Below are positions 35,307 through 47,642 of a DNA stretch of 64,000 bases, piece by piece; the stretch's first letter is position 1; every line of letters starts with the position of its first letter. The notes beneath the pieces are model-generated. The model made no database searches and was not told the DNA's origin. It worked only from the letters and a program-made list of their open reading frames with translations. Origin of the DNA: Streptomyces sp. WZ-12. GTDB lineage: Bacteria > Actinomycetota > Actinomycetes > Streptomycetales > Streptomycetaceae. Location of the stretch: assembly GCF_028898845.1 (NCBI RefSeq), contig NZ_CP118574.1, forward strand, positions 7,737,001 through 7,801,000, read 5' to 3'. A program made the position numbers and the translations under genes.

Positions 35307-36581
35307 ATGTCTCCTAAGGATTCCGGACCGGTCCCCTGTGCGAGGGCCGGTTGCCCCAACGAAGTGGAGAGCGGGTCCGGTCCCGGCCGGCGCCGGAAGT
35401 ACTGCAGCGACGCCTGCGGCCGGGCGGTCCGCAAGATCCGCAGTTCCCGGCGGACCCCGGACACCAAGGCCCACGACGAGGACGCCCTCCAGGTCGCCGA
35501 CGACATGGCCTGCCGGATCGCCGTCCTCCGGACCCAGATACGCGACGGTGACGCACTGGCCGGTCTCCGGCAGGTCGTTGACCTCAACAGCGACCTGGAG
35601 TGCGTCACCGCCGCCGTGGTGCAGCAGGCCCGGGACCGCGGCCACCGGGGCGCGGCCATCGCCGAGGCGCTGCACGTAGGGGTGGACAAGATCGGGCGGA
35701 CGTACACCCGGGAGCGGATCAGCCGGAGGCTGACCCAGCGCCGCGAGCGGCGGGCGGCGCTGCTCGCCGCCACCCCGGCGGTCCCGCCGCTGCCGGTCCG
35801 GTGGGAGCAACTGGCCACCGCCCGCCCTGACCCGCCGATGCCCGTCGCCCGTACGGATGTTGAGCGGCGCCGGCCCACCGTCGTGCGTCCGGGCCCGCAC
35901 CGCCGCGGCTGTCCGGAGGGCGAGGGCGCCGGCGAAGGCGGAGGGAGAGCGGACCACGGAGTGGATCACGGCGCGGATCACGGAGTGGGGCACGCAGTGG
36001 ATCGAGTGAGGGGGCAGGGGGCGGCCGGAGTGGACGGCGGGGCGTCGGGTCAGGACCCGCACAGCGCGCTGGCCTCGGCGCTGTCCCACCTCCAGCGCGC
36101 CGGCGACAAGACCCTCCGGGCGCTGGCGGACGAGGCGCGGGTGAGCGCCTCCTACGTCTCCCGGATCCTCTCGGGCGAGCGCAGTCCCTCCTGGAAGGTC
36201 ACCCGCCGGATGGCCCTCGCCTGCGGCGGTGACCCGGAGGCCATGCGCCCCCTCTGGGACGCGGCCCACGGGCGGCGCCCGGCCCGGGCCGGCAGTCTGC
36301 ACGCCGCGCTGCGCGGGCTCTACCTCTCGGCGGCCTGCCCGGACCCCGTGCAGATCTGCACCTCCAGCGGAAACGTGCTGACGGAGGGGGAGTTCACCGG
36401 TCTGCTGTCCGGTTCCCTGGTGCCGGACTGGGAGACCGTCGGCACGGTCGTCGGTGCGCTGCACGGCCGCCCGGACGACATCCGTCCGCTCTGGGACCAT
36501 GCGCGGCTCGCCCAACTCGCCCCGGTCACCTTCGGGTTGGTGCCAGAACGTCACACCCCGCGCGCCGAGGCGTTCGGATGA
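35307..36581 (+). CDS. Zinc-finger plus duplicated XRE-HTH regulator
   Basis: 424 residues. A N-terminal Cys4 zinc-finger candidate (Cys11, Cys16, Cys33, Cys37) sits in a basic region. A helical domain follows to about residue 150 with ALHVGVDKIGRTYTRERISRRL, resembling an HTH. Then comes a low-complexity middle including DHGVDHGADHGVGHAVD. Two tandem modules follow. Residues ~251-320 are a clear XRE helix-turn-helix (LADEARVSASYVSRILSGE). Residues ~330-405 are a diverged copy sharing LLSGSLVPDWETV and DIRPLWDHA with the first. AGAAGGA precedes ATG 35307. Its stop overlaps the next ATG (ATGA). It is probably a DNA-binding regulator. Confidence 0.85.
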   Translation: MSPKDSGPVPCARAGCPNEVESGSGPGRRRKYCSDACGRAVRKIRSSRRTPDTKAHDEDALQVADDMACRIAVLRTQIRDGDALAGLRQVVDLNSDLECVTAAVVQQARDRGHRGAAIAEALHVGVDKIGRTYTRERISRRLTQRRERRAALLAATPAVPPLPVRWEQLATARPDPPMPVARTDVERRRPTVVRPGPHRRGCPEGEGAGEGGGRADHGVDHGADHGVGHAVDRVRGQGAAGVDGGASGQDPHSALASALSHLQRAGDKTLRALADEARVSASYVSRILSGERSPSWKVTRRMALACGGDPEAMRPLWDAAHGRRPARAGSLHAALRGLYLSAACPDPVQICTSSGNVLTEGEFTGLLSGSLVPDWETVGTVVGALHGRPDDIRPLWDHARLAQLAPVTFGLVPERHTPRAEAFG

Positions 36582-37129
36582 CGCCGGCCCCCACCCGCGT
36601 GCCGGCCCAGAAGGCGGCCCGGCGCGCGGCGCCCGCGGCCCCGCCGGCGGTCGCCCTGCCGCCCGCCTTCGAGGCGTTCTACGCCCTGCACTGCGCCCGC
36701 TACCTCGGCTACGCCCTGGCCCATGCCGGGGAGCCGGCCGCCTCCCGGATGGTGGGCGAGGCGATGGGCGAGGTCGCCATCCGGTGGGCCGACATCGTCC
36801 GCCGACCCAACCCGGCGACCTGCGCCTGGCTGCTGGTGCGCACCCGCATCCGGCAGCGGAGCCGGTTCCCGGGCCCCGCTCCGGAGGGCGCGGCGCTGCG
36901 TGACCCGGACGGCTCCGGATTACGCCAACCCGCCCTGGAGTACGACGCGTTCGTCCTGCACGAGGTGCTCGGCTACTCGGCGGCGGAGGCGGCCGAGGTG
37001 ATGGGGGAGGAGGTCAGCCGGGTCCGCTACGTCCTGGCGGCGGGGCACGGTCGGGCCCGGCCGGGGAGCGTGGCGGGTCCGGCGGCGGGCGGTGCCCCGG
37101 TTGCCGTGCGCGGGGCCCCGTGCGCGTGA
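36578..37129 (+). CDS. Short sigma-factor-like protein with a TTA codon
   Basis: 183 residues. FEAFYALHCARYLGYALAHAGEPAASRMVGEAMGEVAIRW resembles ECF sigma region 2 in layout. YDAFVLHEVLGYSAAEAAEVMGEEVSRVRYVLAAGHGR resembles region 4. Between them is a short Pro/Arg linker. Key hydrophobic positions are kept, but classic DNA-contact residues are weak, so it may be a sigma-like regulator. Leu115 is encoded by TTA (36920-36922), the codon read by the bldA tRNA in Streptomyces, implying developmental control. Its ATG overlaps the XRE gene stop by four bases. Confidence 0.75.
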   Translation: MTPAPTRVPAQKAARRAAPAAPPAVALPPAFEAFYALHCARYLGYALAHAGEPAASRMVGEAMGEVAIRWADIVRRPNPATCAWLLVRTRIRQRSRFPGPAPEGAALRDPDGSGLRQPALEYDAFVLHEVLGYSAAEAAEVMGEEVSRVRYVLAAGHGRARPGSVAGPAAGGAPVAVRGAPCA

Positions 37130-37208
37130 ACCGTGCGGCGGGGCCCCCGCGTCATGCCGTCCCGTGTGGCGTCGCGACGCCGCGGAGATCCGTCAGAAGC
37201 GCCCTAGG

Positions 37209-37886
37209 TCAGCGGCAATCCGGGTGGCCCCAGCCGTTCGGTCCCTTGGCGACCTGGGTGCCGGCCTCGTAGGCGCCGCGGCAACCGCCGCACCGCCCGG
37301 CGTACTTGGCCTTGATGGTGGCGCCGCCCGTCCGCGCGCGGCGGGCGGGCTTGGCCGCCTTCTTGGCGCCGCCGGGGCGCTCCAGCGCTTCGGCGCGCGG
37401 AGCCGGGACGGTCGGGGTGCCGTGGGAGGTGCCGGCGGCCTGCTGGGACGTGGCGGAGTCGCTGGCCGCCTGGTCGGCGATGGCGTTCAGCGGGTCGCCG
37501 TCCACCTGGTGCGCCGGGACGTACCGGAACTCGACCGGGCGGCCGTCCAGCAGCGCGTCGATCCGCATCACCAGTTCCCGGTTGGCGACCGGCTTCTTGG
37601 ACGCGGTCAGCCAGCCGTTCCGCTTCCAGCCGGCGATCCACTTGGTCACCGCGTTCATCGCGTACTGGGAGTCCATCCGGACCTCCAGCGGCCGTGCCGG
37701 GTCGGTGGCCTCCAACAGCTCGGCCAGGGCCGTCAGCTCGGCGACGTTGTTGGTCGTCGAGCCCAGCGGGCCGGCCTCCCAGCGGGTGGGGTTCTCCTCG
37801 GCGTCGGCGGTGACCCACGCCCAGGCGGCGGGTCCCGGGTTTCCTTTGCTGGCCCCGTCACAGGCAGCGATGATGCGATCGGACAT
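37209..37886 (-). CDS. Ribonuclease HI with C-terminal zinc-binding tail
   Basis: A 225-residue enzyme. The type I RNase H domain covers residues 1-145, with catalytic residues Asp10, Glu50, Asp72, His126 and Asp138 in the expected motifs (DGASKGNPG, NNVAEL, RMDSQYAMN, VPAHQVDGDPLN). A Ser/Thr/Pro and Lys/Ala linker follows. The last ~30 residues hold C-x2-C...H-x2-C (RCGGC to GHPDC), a candidate zinc knuckle. It should cut RNA in RNA-DNA hybrids. The extra tail is absent from ordinary bacterial RNase HI and probably adds nucleic-acid binding. Confidence 0.92.
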   Translation of the reverse strand: MSDRIIAACDGASKGNPGPAAWAWVTADAEENPTRWEAGPLGSTTNNVAELTALAELLEATDPARPLEVRMDSQYAMNAVTKWIAGWKRNGWLTASKKPVANRELVMRIDALLDGRPVEFRYVPAHQVDGDPLNAIADQAASDSATSQQAAGTSHGTPTVPAPRAEALERPGGAKKAAKPARRARTGGATIKAKYAGRCGGCRGAYEAGTQVAKGPNGWGHPDCR

Positions 37887-38136
37887 CCTCAGATCATGCC
37901 ATCTCGGGGCCGGTCACCCCGCATGCGCGGAATCGGGGTGACGGCGGGGGCACGGAGTGTGGTCGCACAATCCTGGCCGGCGTCGTTCTCTCTCCCCCGA
38001 TCACCCCCGATCACCCCCGTCCGCATGGAGATCGTCCACGGCGCAGACCTGAGCAGTCTCCTCCGGACCGTCGGCCCCAGGAGTGACGGAGCAACACCCG
38101 TCCCGGGCGCGGGAGTTCGGGGGCGTGGTCCGGGGC

Positions 38137-38742
38137 TCAGGCCACGGCGCCCTCGGTCCACGCGCGGGCCAGGATCGCGTCCACCGTCTCCGGCACGGTC
38201 TGTCGCGAGGTGTCCAGCCACAGGCCCAGGTCGCGGGGCGTCTCCGTCCGGATCAGGGCGTCCAGGTCGCGGACGGACCAGTCCGGTCCGTAGGCGGTCT
38301 TGGGACGGCCGGCCTCGCGCGCCGCGACCGCCTCCGGGTCGGGCAGCAGGGCGACGACGGCCAGCGGGCGGGTCACGATGTCGGAGGTCATCCGGGCCAG
38401 GTGCTCGCCGAGGAGGATGTCCTGGACGATGACGGTGAAGCCGGCCCGGGCGTACTCGTCGGCGCAGAGGGCCGTCAGCCGGTGCCGCAGCCGGAGTTGG
38501 GCGAGGGCCTCCTCGCCGGCGTCCGGGGTCATGCCGACCTGGCCGTGGACGATGTTCCGCCGGAAGCCGTCGCCGCGCAGGTGCACCGCTTTGGGCAGGC
38601 GCTCGGCGAGGGCCTGGGCGACGGTGGACTTGCCGGCGGCCTGGATGCCGGTGATCACCACAACTCCCGGCGTCAGCCAGGGGCCTTGGGGCGCGCGGCG
38701 CGCGGCGGGGGAATCGGGGACGTTCGTGGTCATGGCGTCCAT
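38137..38742 (-). CDS. P-loop kinase/phosphotransferase-like protein
   Basis: 201 residues (192 if ATG 38733 is used). The Walker A GIQAAGKST is at about 32-40. HLRGDGFRRNIVHGQ (an Asp for substrate), a VIVQDILLGEHL strand and a lid-like RPKTAYGPDW follow. The layout is that of small AAA/shikimate- or chloramphenicol-phosphotransferase-like kinases. The substrate is unknown; antibiotic or metabolite phosphorylation is possible. It is a monocistronic gene leftward from the 38.7-38.9 kb promoter region. Confidence 0.88.
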   Translation of the reverse strand: MDAMTTNVPDSPAARRAPQGPWLTPGVVVITGIQAAGKSTVAQALAERLPKAVHLRGDGFRRNIVHGQVGMTPDAGEEALAQLRLRHRLTALCADEYARAGFTVIVQDILLGEHLARMTSDIVTRPLAVVALLPDPEAVAAREAGRPKTAYGPDWSVRDLDALIRTETPRDLGLWLDTSRQTVPETVDAILARAWTEGAVA

Positions 38743-38906
38743 GGTGGCGGCCGTCGCGGTTCGCCGCCCCGGATTTCCGCCACCGTGCGCGCGCGACCGG
38801 TTGGCCCCTGACGCCCGGGCCCCAACTGCCCCTCCCCTTACCCCGCTCCGTATGCTCGTTCCATCAGGTCCGGAGGCTGACCGCCTTCGAAGGGAGGACG
38901 GCGGAC

Positions 38907-39260
38907 ATGACGACCACCTACTACCAGGACCGCTGGATCACCTGCACCCAGGACGGGCTGCGGATCCGCGGCTACTACTTCCCGTGGGGCACCAAGACCA
39001 TCCCGTACACCGCGATCCGCTCGGTGCGCCGGGTGGAGATGGGGATGCTGACGGGCCAGGGCCGCATCTGGGGCACCGGCCACCCGCGGTACTGGGCGAG
39101 CCTGGACCCGGGGCGGATGTCCAAGTCCACCGCGCTGATCCTCGATCTCGGCCGCTACGTCCGGCCGTTCCTCACCCCCGACGACCCGGACGCGGTGGAG
39201 GCGGTCCTCCGCGAACGGATGCCGTCGGGGGCGACGGAGGGTGCGGGCGACCCGCAGTAG
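38907..39260 (+). CDS. Small PH-like domain protein
   Basis: A 117-residue all-beta protein. Alternating strands (TYYQDRWITCTQDGLRIRGYYFPWGTKTIPYTAIRSVRRVEM) and a terminal helix (DPDAVEAVLRERM) resemble the bacterial PH fold. There is no signal peptide. AGGGAGG lies upstream of the ATG. The function is unknown; it is often a lone gene in actinobacteria. Confidence 0.82.
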   Translation: MTTTYYQDRWITCTQDGLRIRGYYFPWGTKTIPYTAIRSVRRVEMGMLTGQGRIWGTGHPRYWASLDPGRMSKSTALILDLGRYVRPFLTPDDPDAVEAVLRERMPSGATEGAGDPQ

Positions 39261-39300
39261 TCGTCTCGTGCCGGGCCGGGCACCCGGGTGGGCGGGGCGT

Positions 39301-40506
39301 TCAGGCGGTGGCGGTCGGCTGCCCCGCGCGGGCCAACTCGCGGCGCAGGCGCATGAAGGGGCGGGGGCGGTTGAGGGCGAGCACGGCGGTGGTACGGCCG
39401 TCGCGTTCGTAGCGGGCGAGGAAGCTGCGGTCGTCCGGGGAGCCCTCGACGATGCGGGGGATGTCGCCGGGCGCCCGGCTGCCGGCGAACTGGATGCGGA
39501 CGCCGTACTGGTCGGACCAGAAGTAGGGGACGGCGCGGGGGGTGCGGACGGTGCGGCCGGCGAGGAGGTTGTGCACGGCGGTGCCCGCCTGTTCGGTGGC
39601 GCTGGTCCAGTGCTCGGCGCGGGCGCCGGCCACGTGGGCGACGTCGCCGGCGGCCACGATGGTGGGGATCGGTGTGACACAGCCGGCGTCGCAGCGGACG
39701 CCGTCGCCGAGCGGCAGTCCGGAGCCTTCGAGCCAGTCGGTGTGCGGGCGGACGCCGATGCCGGTGACGACGGCGTCGGCGGGCAGCAGTCGGCCGTCGG
39801 AGAGCTCCACGGCGGTGACCCGGCCGCCGTCACCCCCGGCGTGCAGGCGCCGGACGCCGGTGCCGGTGAGCAGCGCGACGCCGTGATCGCCGTGTAGACG
39901 GGAGCACAACTCGGCCATGGCGTGCCCCAGTTGGGGGACGAGGGGGAGGGGCGCGGCCTCCACGACGGTGGCCCGGTGGCCGAGGGCGGAGCACGCGGCG
40001 GCGACCTCGGCGCCGATGAAGCCGCCGCCGATGACCACGACCTGGGCCGGGCCGCCGCGGGTCAGGTCGGCGCGCAGCGCCCGGGCGTCGTCGACGGTGC
40101 GCAGGGTGTGCGAGCCGACCGGTGCGGGGCCGGGGAGGCGGCGCGGGGTGGCGCCGGTGGCGAGCACCACGCCGTCGGTGGTGAGGGTGCGCCCGGTGTC
40201 GAGGCGGATGGTGCGCAGGCGGGTGTCCAGGCCGGTGGCGCGGGTGCCCAGGAGCCAGTCCGCGTCGAGTCCGGCGAGCTCCTCGGCGTCGGTGAGGGCG
40301 AGCGCGGGCTGCGCGGCCGGGTCCTGGTCGGGGTCGTCCGCGATGGCGGGTGTGGTGAGGAACTCCTTGGAGAGCGGCGGGCGGTCGTAGGGGTGGTGGG
40401 GCTCCGCCCCGACGATGGTCAACCGGCCGTCGTATCCCTGCGCGCGCAGCGCACGCGCGGCGTACAGCCCGGCCAGCGAGGCTCCGATGACGGTGACCGA
40501 CTTCAT
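39301..40506 (-). CDS. FAD-dependent ferredoxin reductase of the Rieske system
   Basis: A 401-residue NAD(P)H:ferredoxin reductase of the dioxygenase type. The FAD-binding VTVIGASLAGLYAARAL is at the N-terminus, with HHPYDRPPLSKEFL, a second Rossmann VVVIGGGFIGAEVA for NAD(P)H, and ATGDVAHV-like IVAAGDVAHVAG near 290. ATG 40506 overlaps the Rieske ferredoxin stop, so both are coupled. It passes electrons from NAD(P)H to the small Rieske protein, probably serving the Rieske oxygenase at 45.8 kb. Confidence 0.93.
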   Translation of the reverse strand: MKSVTVIGASLAGLYAARALRAQGYDGRLTIVGAEPHHPYDRPPLSKEFLTTPAIADDPDQDPAAQPALALTDAEELAGLDADWLLGTRATGLDTRLRTIRLDTGRTLTTDGVVLATGATPRRLPGPAPVGSHTLRTVDDARALRADLTRGGPAQVVVIGGGFIGAEVAAACSALGHRATVVEAAPLPLVPQLGHAMAELCSRLHGDHGVALLTGTGVRRLHAGGDGGRVTAVELSDGRLLPADAVVTGIGVRPHTDWLEGSGLPLGDGVRCDAGCVTPIPTIVAAGDVAHVAGARAEHWTSATEQAGTAVHNLLAGRTVRTPRAVPYFWSDQYGVRIQFAGSRAPGDIPRIVEGSPDDRSFLARYERDGRTTAVLALNRPRPFMRLRRELARAGQPTATA

Positions 40507-40826
40507 GCGGCGGTGCCTTCTTCCTCGACGGTGAGGTGGACGTAGACCATGCCGTTCTCGACGGAGACGGGGTGGGTGCGGACGGGGCGGCGGGCGGGCA
40601 GGCAGGTCGCGGCTCCGGTGCGGAGATCGAATGAAGCGGCGTGCAGCGGGCATTCGACCAGACACCCCTCCAGCCACCCGTCCGCGAGCGAGGCGTCTTG
40701 GTGGGTGCAGGTGTCGTCGATGGCGTACAGCTCTCCGTCGGCGTTGAACACGGCGATCGGAGGTGCGGTGTCGAGGCGAACGGACTCGCCGGCGGGCAGT
40801 TCAGCGAGGTGGCAGACGGGAATCAC
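40503..40826 (-). CDS. Rieske-type ferredoxin
   Basis: A 107-residue electron carrier. The [2Fe-2S] ligands Cys40-x-His42 (CTHQ) and Cys59-x2-His62 (CPLH) are intact, and the protein matches biphenyl/naphthalene-type ferredoxins. It is the first gene of a two-gene unit with the reductase (ATGA overlap). It is divergent from the IclR gene with about 170 bases between, where shared operator-like words lie. Confidence 0.94.
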   Translation of the reverse strand: MIPVCHLAELPAGESVRLDTAPPIAVFNADGELYAIDDTCTHQDASLADGWLEGCLVECPLHAASFDLRTGAATCLPARRPVRTHPVSVENGMVYVHLTVEEEGTAA

Positions 40827-40860
40827 TGGGCCCCCCTGTTACTGTTCGGTACTCTTGAGT

Positions 40861-40894
40861 TTCGCAATCCGCACGACAAAGCGTTATGCGCAAC
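40861..40894. promoter_or_regulatory. GCGCAA-type sites in the ferredoxin/IclR divergent region
   Basis: TTCGCAAT (40861-40868) and TGCGCAAC (40887-40894). The second is identical to a word upstream of the formaldehyde dehydrogenase gene at 42082. Probable IclR sites tying both halves of the cluster together. Confidence 0.5.
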
Positions 40895-40994
40895 AGAATC
40901 CAGTCGGAGGCTTGGCCCGTCAAGCGGTCTCCGGGAAAGCCGGCCCGATCGGGCCGCTGGATGGTGGCAGCGAGCTGGGTGGTGACACGGATCG

Positions 40995-41852
40995 ATGACG
41001 AAATCGGCCAAGGCGGAGGCGCGGGTGGAGAAGCAGCCGGCAGGCAGGCCGGACCCGAAGCCGCACGATGCGGGGGCGGGCAAGCCACCCAGAGGAGCGG
41101 CGAGCGCGGTGCAGTCGGTGGACCGGGCGGTCACCGTGCTGGAGATCCTGGCCAGACTCGGCGAGGCCGGAGTGACCGAGATCGCCGACGAGTTGGGCGT
41201 GCACAAGTCGACTGCGTTCCGGCTGCTGGGCGTGTTGGAGCACCGTGGGCTGGTCGCCCAGGAACAGGAGCGCGGCAAGTACTACCTCGGCGCCGGGGTG
41301 TTGCGGCTGGCCGGGGCCGCCGCGGTGCGGCTGGACATCTCCCAGGAGGGCGCGGCCGTATGCCGCACGCTCGCCGACGAGTTGGGCGAGACGGTGAACA
41401 TCGCCGTGTTGGAGAGCGGCGCCGCGGTGAACATCATGCAGGCGCGCGGGCCGGCGTCGGTCACCGCGCAGAACTGGCTCGGCCGGCGCACGCCGCTGCA
41501 CGCCACGTCCAGCGGCAAGGCGCTGCTGGCCTATCAGCCGCCGACGGTCCGGGAGGCCGTGCTGGCGCGGAAGTTGCCCCGGCTGACCGCGCGGACCGTG
41601 ACCTCGCCGGTCGAGCTGCGCGATCAGTTGGCCGAGGTGGTGGAGCGGGGCTTTGCGGTAGCGGTGGAGGAGTTGGAGCTGGGGTTGCGCGCGGTCGCCG
41701 CCCCGGTGCGGGCGCACGACGGCTCGGTCATCGGGGCGATCAGCGTGTCGGTGCCGGCGTACCGACTGGACGAGCAGCGGCTGCCGGAGGTGGTCAAGCG
41801 CACCGTCGCCGCCGGTGAGGAGCTCTCCCGGCGGATGGGGTACGCCTGTTGA
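40995..41852 (+). CDS. IclR-family regulator of the glycine-betaine cluster
   Basis: 285 residues. A ~35-residue basic lead is followed by a winged helix (SVDRAVTVLEILARLGEAGVTEIADELGVHKSTAFRLLGVLEHRGLVAQ). The IclR effector domain follows with HATSSGKALLAY and the C-terminal VRAHDGSVIGAISVSVPAYRL. It sits between the electron-transfer pair and the demethylation operon, so it probably controls both. The effector could be betaine or a breakdown product. The start is uncertain because no good ribosome site is visible. Confidence 0.93.
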   Translation: MTKSAKAEARVEKQPAGRPDPKPHDAGAGKPPRGAASAVQSVDRAVTVLEILARLGEAGVTEIADELGVHKSTAFRLLGVLEHRGLVAQEQERGKYYLGAGVLRLAGAAAVRLDISQEGAAVCRTLADELGETVNIAVLESGAAVNIMQARGPASVTAQNWLGRRTPLHATSSGKALLAYQPPTVREAVLARKLPRLTARTVTSPVELRDQLAEVVERGFAVAVEELELGLRAVAAPVRAHDGSVIGAISVSVPAYRLDEQRLPEVVKRTVAAGEELSRRMGYAC

Positions 41853-42062
41853 GGGGGAGCGGCGGTCCGGGCGGGGTGCCCGTTGACCGTCGGATGAGGC
41901 AACTGGGCTGCGGGGCCGGGTCGTTGATCCGGCCCCGCGGCCGTGTGCGCGGGGCGCGCGCCGGCGCTCCGCTGTGTGTCCGTATGCGTAACCATCCCTT
42001 TACAAACCGCCAGCGCGCACCTCTTGACGCTACCGATATGCCGTTCCCAAGATGTCTCCCAT

Positions 42063-42089
42063 CGCGCAACTAGTCGTGCAGTGCGCAAC
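42063..42089. promoter_or_regulatory. Direct repeat upstream of the demethylation operon
   Basis: CGCGCAAC (42063-42070) and TGCGCAAC (42082-42089) in the same orientation, 19 bases apart, 15 bases before the start codon of the first gene. TGCGCAAC also occurs in the ferredoxin/IclR intergenic region. Binding by the neighbouring IclR protein is inferred. Confidence 0.55.
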
Positions 42090-42104
42090 ACTGAGGGGTA
42101 GGGC

Positions 42105-45649
<3,545 letters not shown>

Positions 45650-45750
45650 AGCCACGCCCTCGCTGTGCCCCGCGCCCCGCACCGCTCGTCCCATCCCGCC
45701 ACTCCGCCACTCCGCCGCTCCGTCGCCCCGGTCGCCCGAGGAGAGCAGCC

Positions 45751-46905
45751 ATGACGACCTCGCCCGCCGAAACCCGCCCCACGGCCCCCGCCGCGGCCAG
45801 CCTGATCGCCACCCTCCCCGGCCGCGCCTACACCGACCCGGACCACTTCCGCCGCGAACAGGAGCTGATCTTCGAGCGGTTGTGGTTCTGCGCCGTCCGC
45901 AGCGCCGACCTCGCCCGGCCCGGCGCCTTCCGCACCGTCCGGGTCGGCCGGGAGAGCGTGCTGATCACCCGCAACCGCGCCGGCGCGCTCCGCGCCTTCC
46001 TCAACATCTGCCGGCACCGCGGCGCCCAACTGTGCACCGAGGAGTCCGGCCAGGTCCGCCGTAACCTCCAATGCCCGTACCACGCCTGGACCTACGACCT
46101 GGACGGCCGTCTGGTGGCCGCCCCCAACCTCCAGAAGATGCCGGACCTCGACCGCACCGAACGCGGGCTGGTCACCGTCCCGGTGCGGGAGTGGCTCGGC
46201 TACGCCTGGGTGTGCCTGGCCGACGAACCGCCGTCCTTCGAGGACACCGTGATCGGCGCGGCCGTCGAGCGGCTGGGCGAGATCGCGGCCCTGGACCGCT
46301 ACCGCACCGAGAGCCTGGCCCTGGGCCGCCGCATCAGCTATGACGTGCGGGCCAACTGGAAGCTGATCGTCGAGAACTTCATGGAGTGCTACCACTGCGC
46401 CACCATCCACCCCGAACTCACCGAGGTGCTCCCGGAGTTCGCGGACGGCCTGGCCGCCCAGTACTACGTCGGGCACGGCGCCGAGTTCGCCGAGGAGGCC
46501 CGGGGCTTCACCGTGGACGGCAGCGCCGGCTTCGGCCGGCTGCCCGGCATCGACGACAGCCAGGACCGGCGCTACTACGCGGTGACCGTCCGCCCGCAGG
46601 TCTTCCTCAACCTCATCCCCGACCACGTCATCCTGCACCGGATGTTCCCGCTCGCCGCCGACCGCACCCTGGTCGAGTGCGACTGGCTGTACCTGCCCGA
46701 GGTCGTGGAATCCGGCGCCGACACCGCCAAGTCCGTCGAGCTGTTCCACCGCGTCAACACCCAGGACTTCGACGCCTGCGAACGCACCCAGCCGGCCATG
46801 GACTCCCGCGCCTACCGCGACGGTGGCGTGCTGGTGCCCAGCGAGCACCACATCGGGGCCTTCCACGCCTGGGTCACCGCGCAGTTGGCGGGCGGACGTC
46901 CCTGA
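45751..46905 (+). CDS. Rieske oxygenase, glycine-betaine monooxygenase-like (GbcA type)
   Basis: 384 residues. The Rieske cluster is CRHRGAQL (Cys87, His89) and CPYHAW (Cys108, His111). Mononuclear iron ligands are in NWKLIVENFMECYHCATIHPEL (His215, His220). This is the alpha subunit of a ring-type oxygenase and is close to betaine/carnitine-type oxygenases; in this context it probably demethylates glycine betaine to dimethylglycine plus formaldehyde. Electrons would come from the Rieske ferredoxin and FAD reductase at 39-41 kb, an unusual three-component setup for this reaction. GAGGAGA precedes ATG 45751. Confidence 0.92.
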   Translation: MTTSPAETRPTAPAAASLIATLPGRAYTDPDHFRREQELIFERLWFCAVRSADLARPGAFRTVRVGRESVLITRNRAGALRAFLNICRHRGAQLCTEESGQVRRNLQCPYHAWTYDLDGRLVAAPNLQKMPDLDRTERGLVTVPVREWLGYAWVCLADEPPSFEDTVIGAAVERLGEIAALDRYRTESLALGRRISYDVRANWKLIVENFMECYHCATIHPELTEVLPEFADGLAAQYYVGHGAEFAEEARGFTVDGSAGFGRLPGIDDSQDRRYYAVTVRPQVFLNLIPDHVILHRMFPLAADRTLVECDWLYLPEVVESGADTAKSVELFHRVNTQDFDACERTQPAMDSRAYRDGGVLVPSEHHIGAFHAWVTAQLAGGRP

Positions 46906-47002
46906 GCGCGTCGAGGGCCGTCAGCCTCGCACCCCCCGCCCCAGCCGTGCACCTGGGCACCGTCTGGACCAACGACTACCATCCCTAGGTCCCGTCCGAC
47001 GG

Positions 47003-47025
47003 GCCAGGGTCGGCAAGGCCCTGGC
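47003..47025. terminator. Hairpin between the oxygenase and the permease remnant
   Basis: GCCAGGG (47003-47009) pairs with CCCTGGC (47019-47025), 98 bases after the oxygenase stop. Moderate 7-bp stem. Confidence 0.45.
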
Positions 47026-47057
47026 TCGCACCGGCGGCGTACTGAGGAGGACGGCCC

Positions 47058-47642
47058 TTGACTCCAACTCACGGCACGGACCCGGCACCCGAGGACGACA
47101 CCGGCCTGGCCGCATTCGGCTACCGCCCCGAACTCAAGCGCACCCTCGGCAACTTCCACACCTTCGCCGCCGGTATCAGCTACATCTCCATCCTCACCGG
47201 CACCTTCCAGTTCTTCTACTTCGGATTCGGTCACGGCGGACCGGCCTACTGGTGGTCCTGGCCGATGGTCTTCGCCTGCCAGTTGATGGTCGCGCTCTCC
47301 TTCGCCGAACTGGCCGCCCGCCACCCCGTCGCCGGCTCCGTCTACAACTGGGCCAAGAAGCTGGGCAATCCGCACGTCGGCTGGCTCGCCGGCTGGATGA
47401 TGCTGGTCGCCTCCATCGTCTCGCTGGCCGCGGTCGCCCTCTCCTACCAACTGACGCTCCCGCAGATATCCCGCGCCTTCCAGTTCGTCGGCGACGGCAC
47501 CGGCCCCTACGACACCGCGACCAATGCGGTGGTCCTGGCCACCGTGCTGATCCTCTTCACCACGCTGGTCAACGCCTTCGGGGTGAAACTGATGGCCCGG
47601 ATCAACACCACGCTGCAGGTCAGAGCGGTGCCCATCACCTGA
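47058..47642 (+). pseudogene. Truncated APC-family amino-acid/amine permease
   Basis: A 194-residue remnant of a permease of normally about 500 residues. It starts at TTG 47058 with AGGAGG upstream. The first ~184 residues read as the N-terminal five helices of an APC transporter (GNFHTFAAGISYISILTGTFQFF, ELAARHPVAGSVYNWAKKLG, LVNAFGVKLMARINTT). The frame then enters unrelated sequence at about 47620 and stops. It would probably have imported betaine or a related amine for the cluster. The break marks a recombination junction with the island to the right. Confidence 0.88.
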
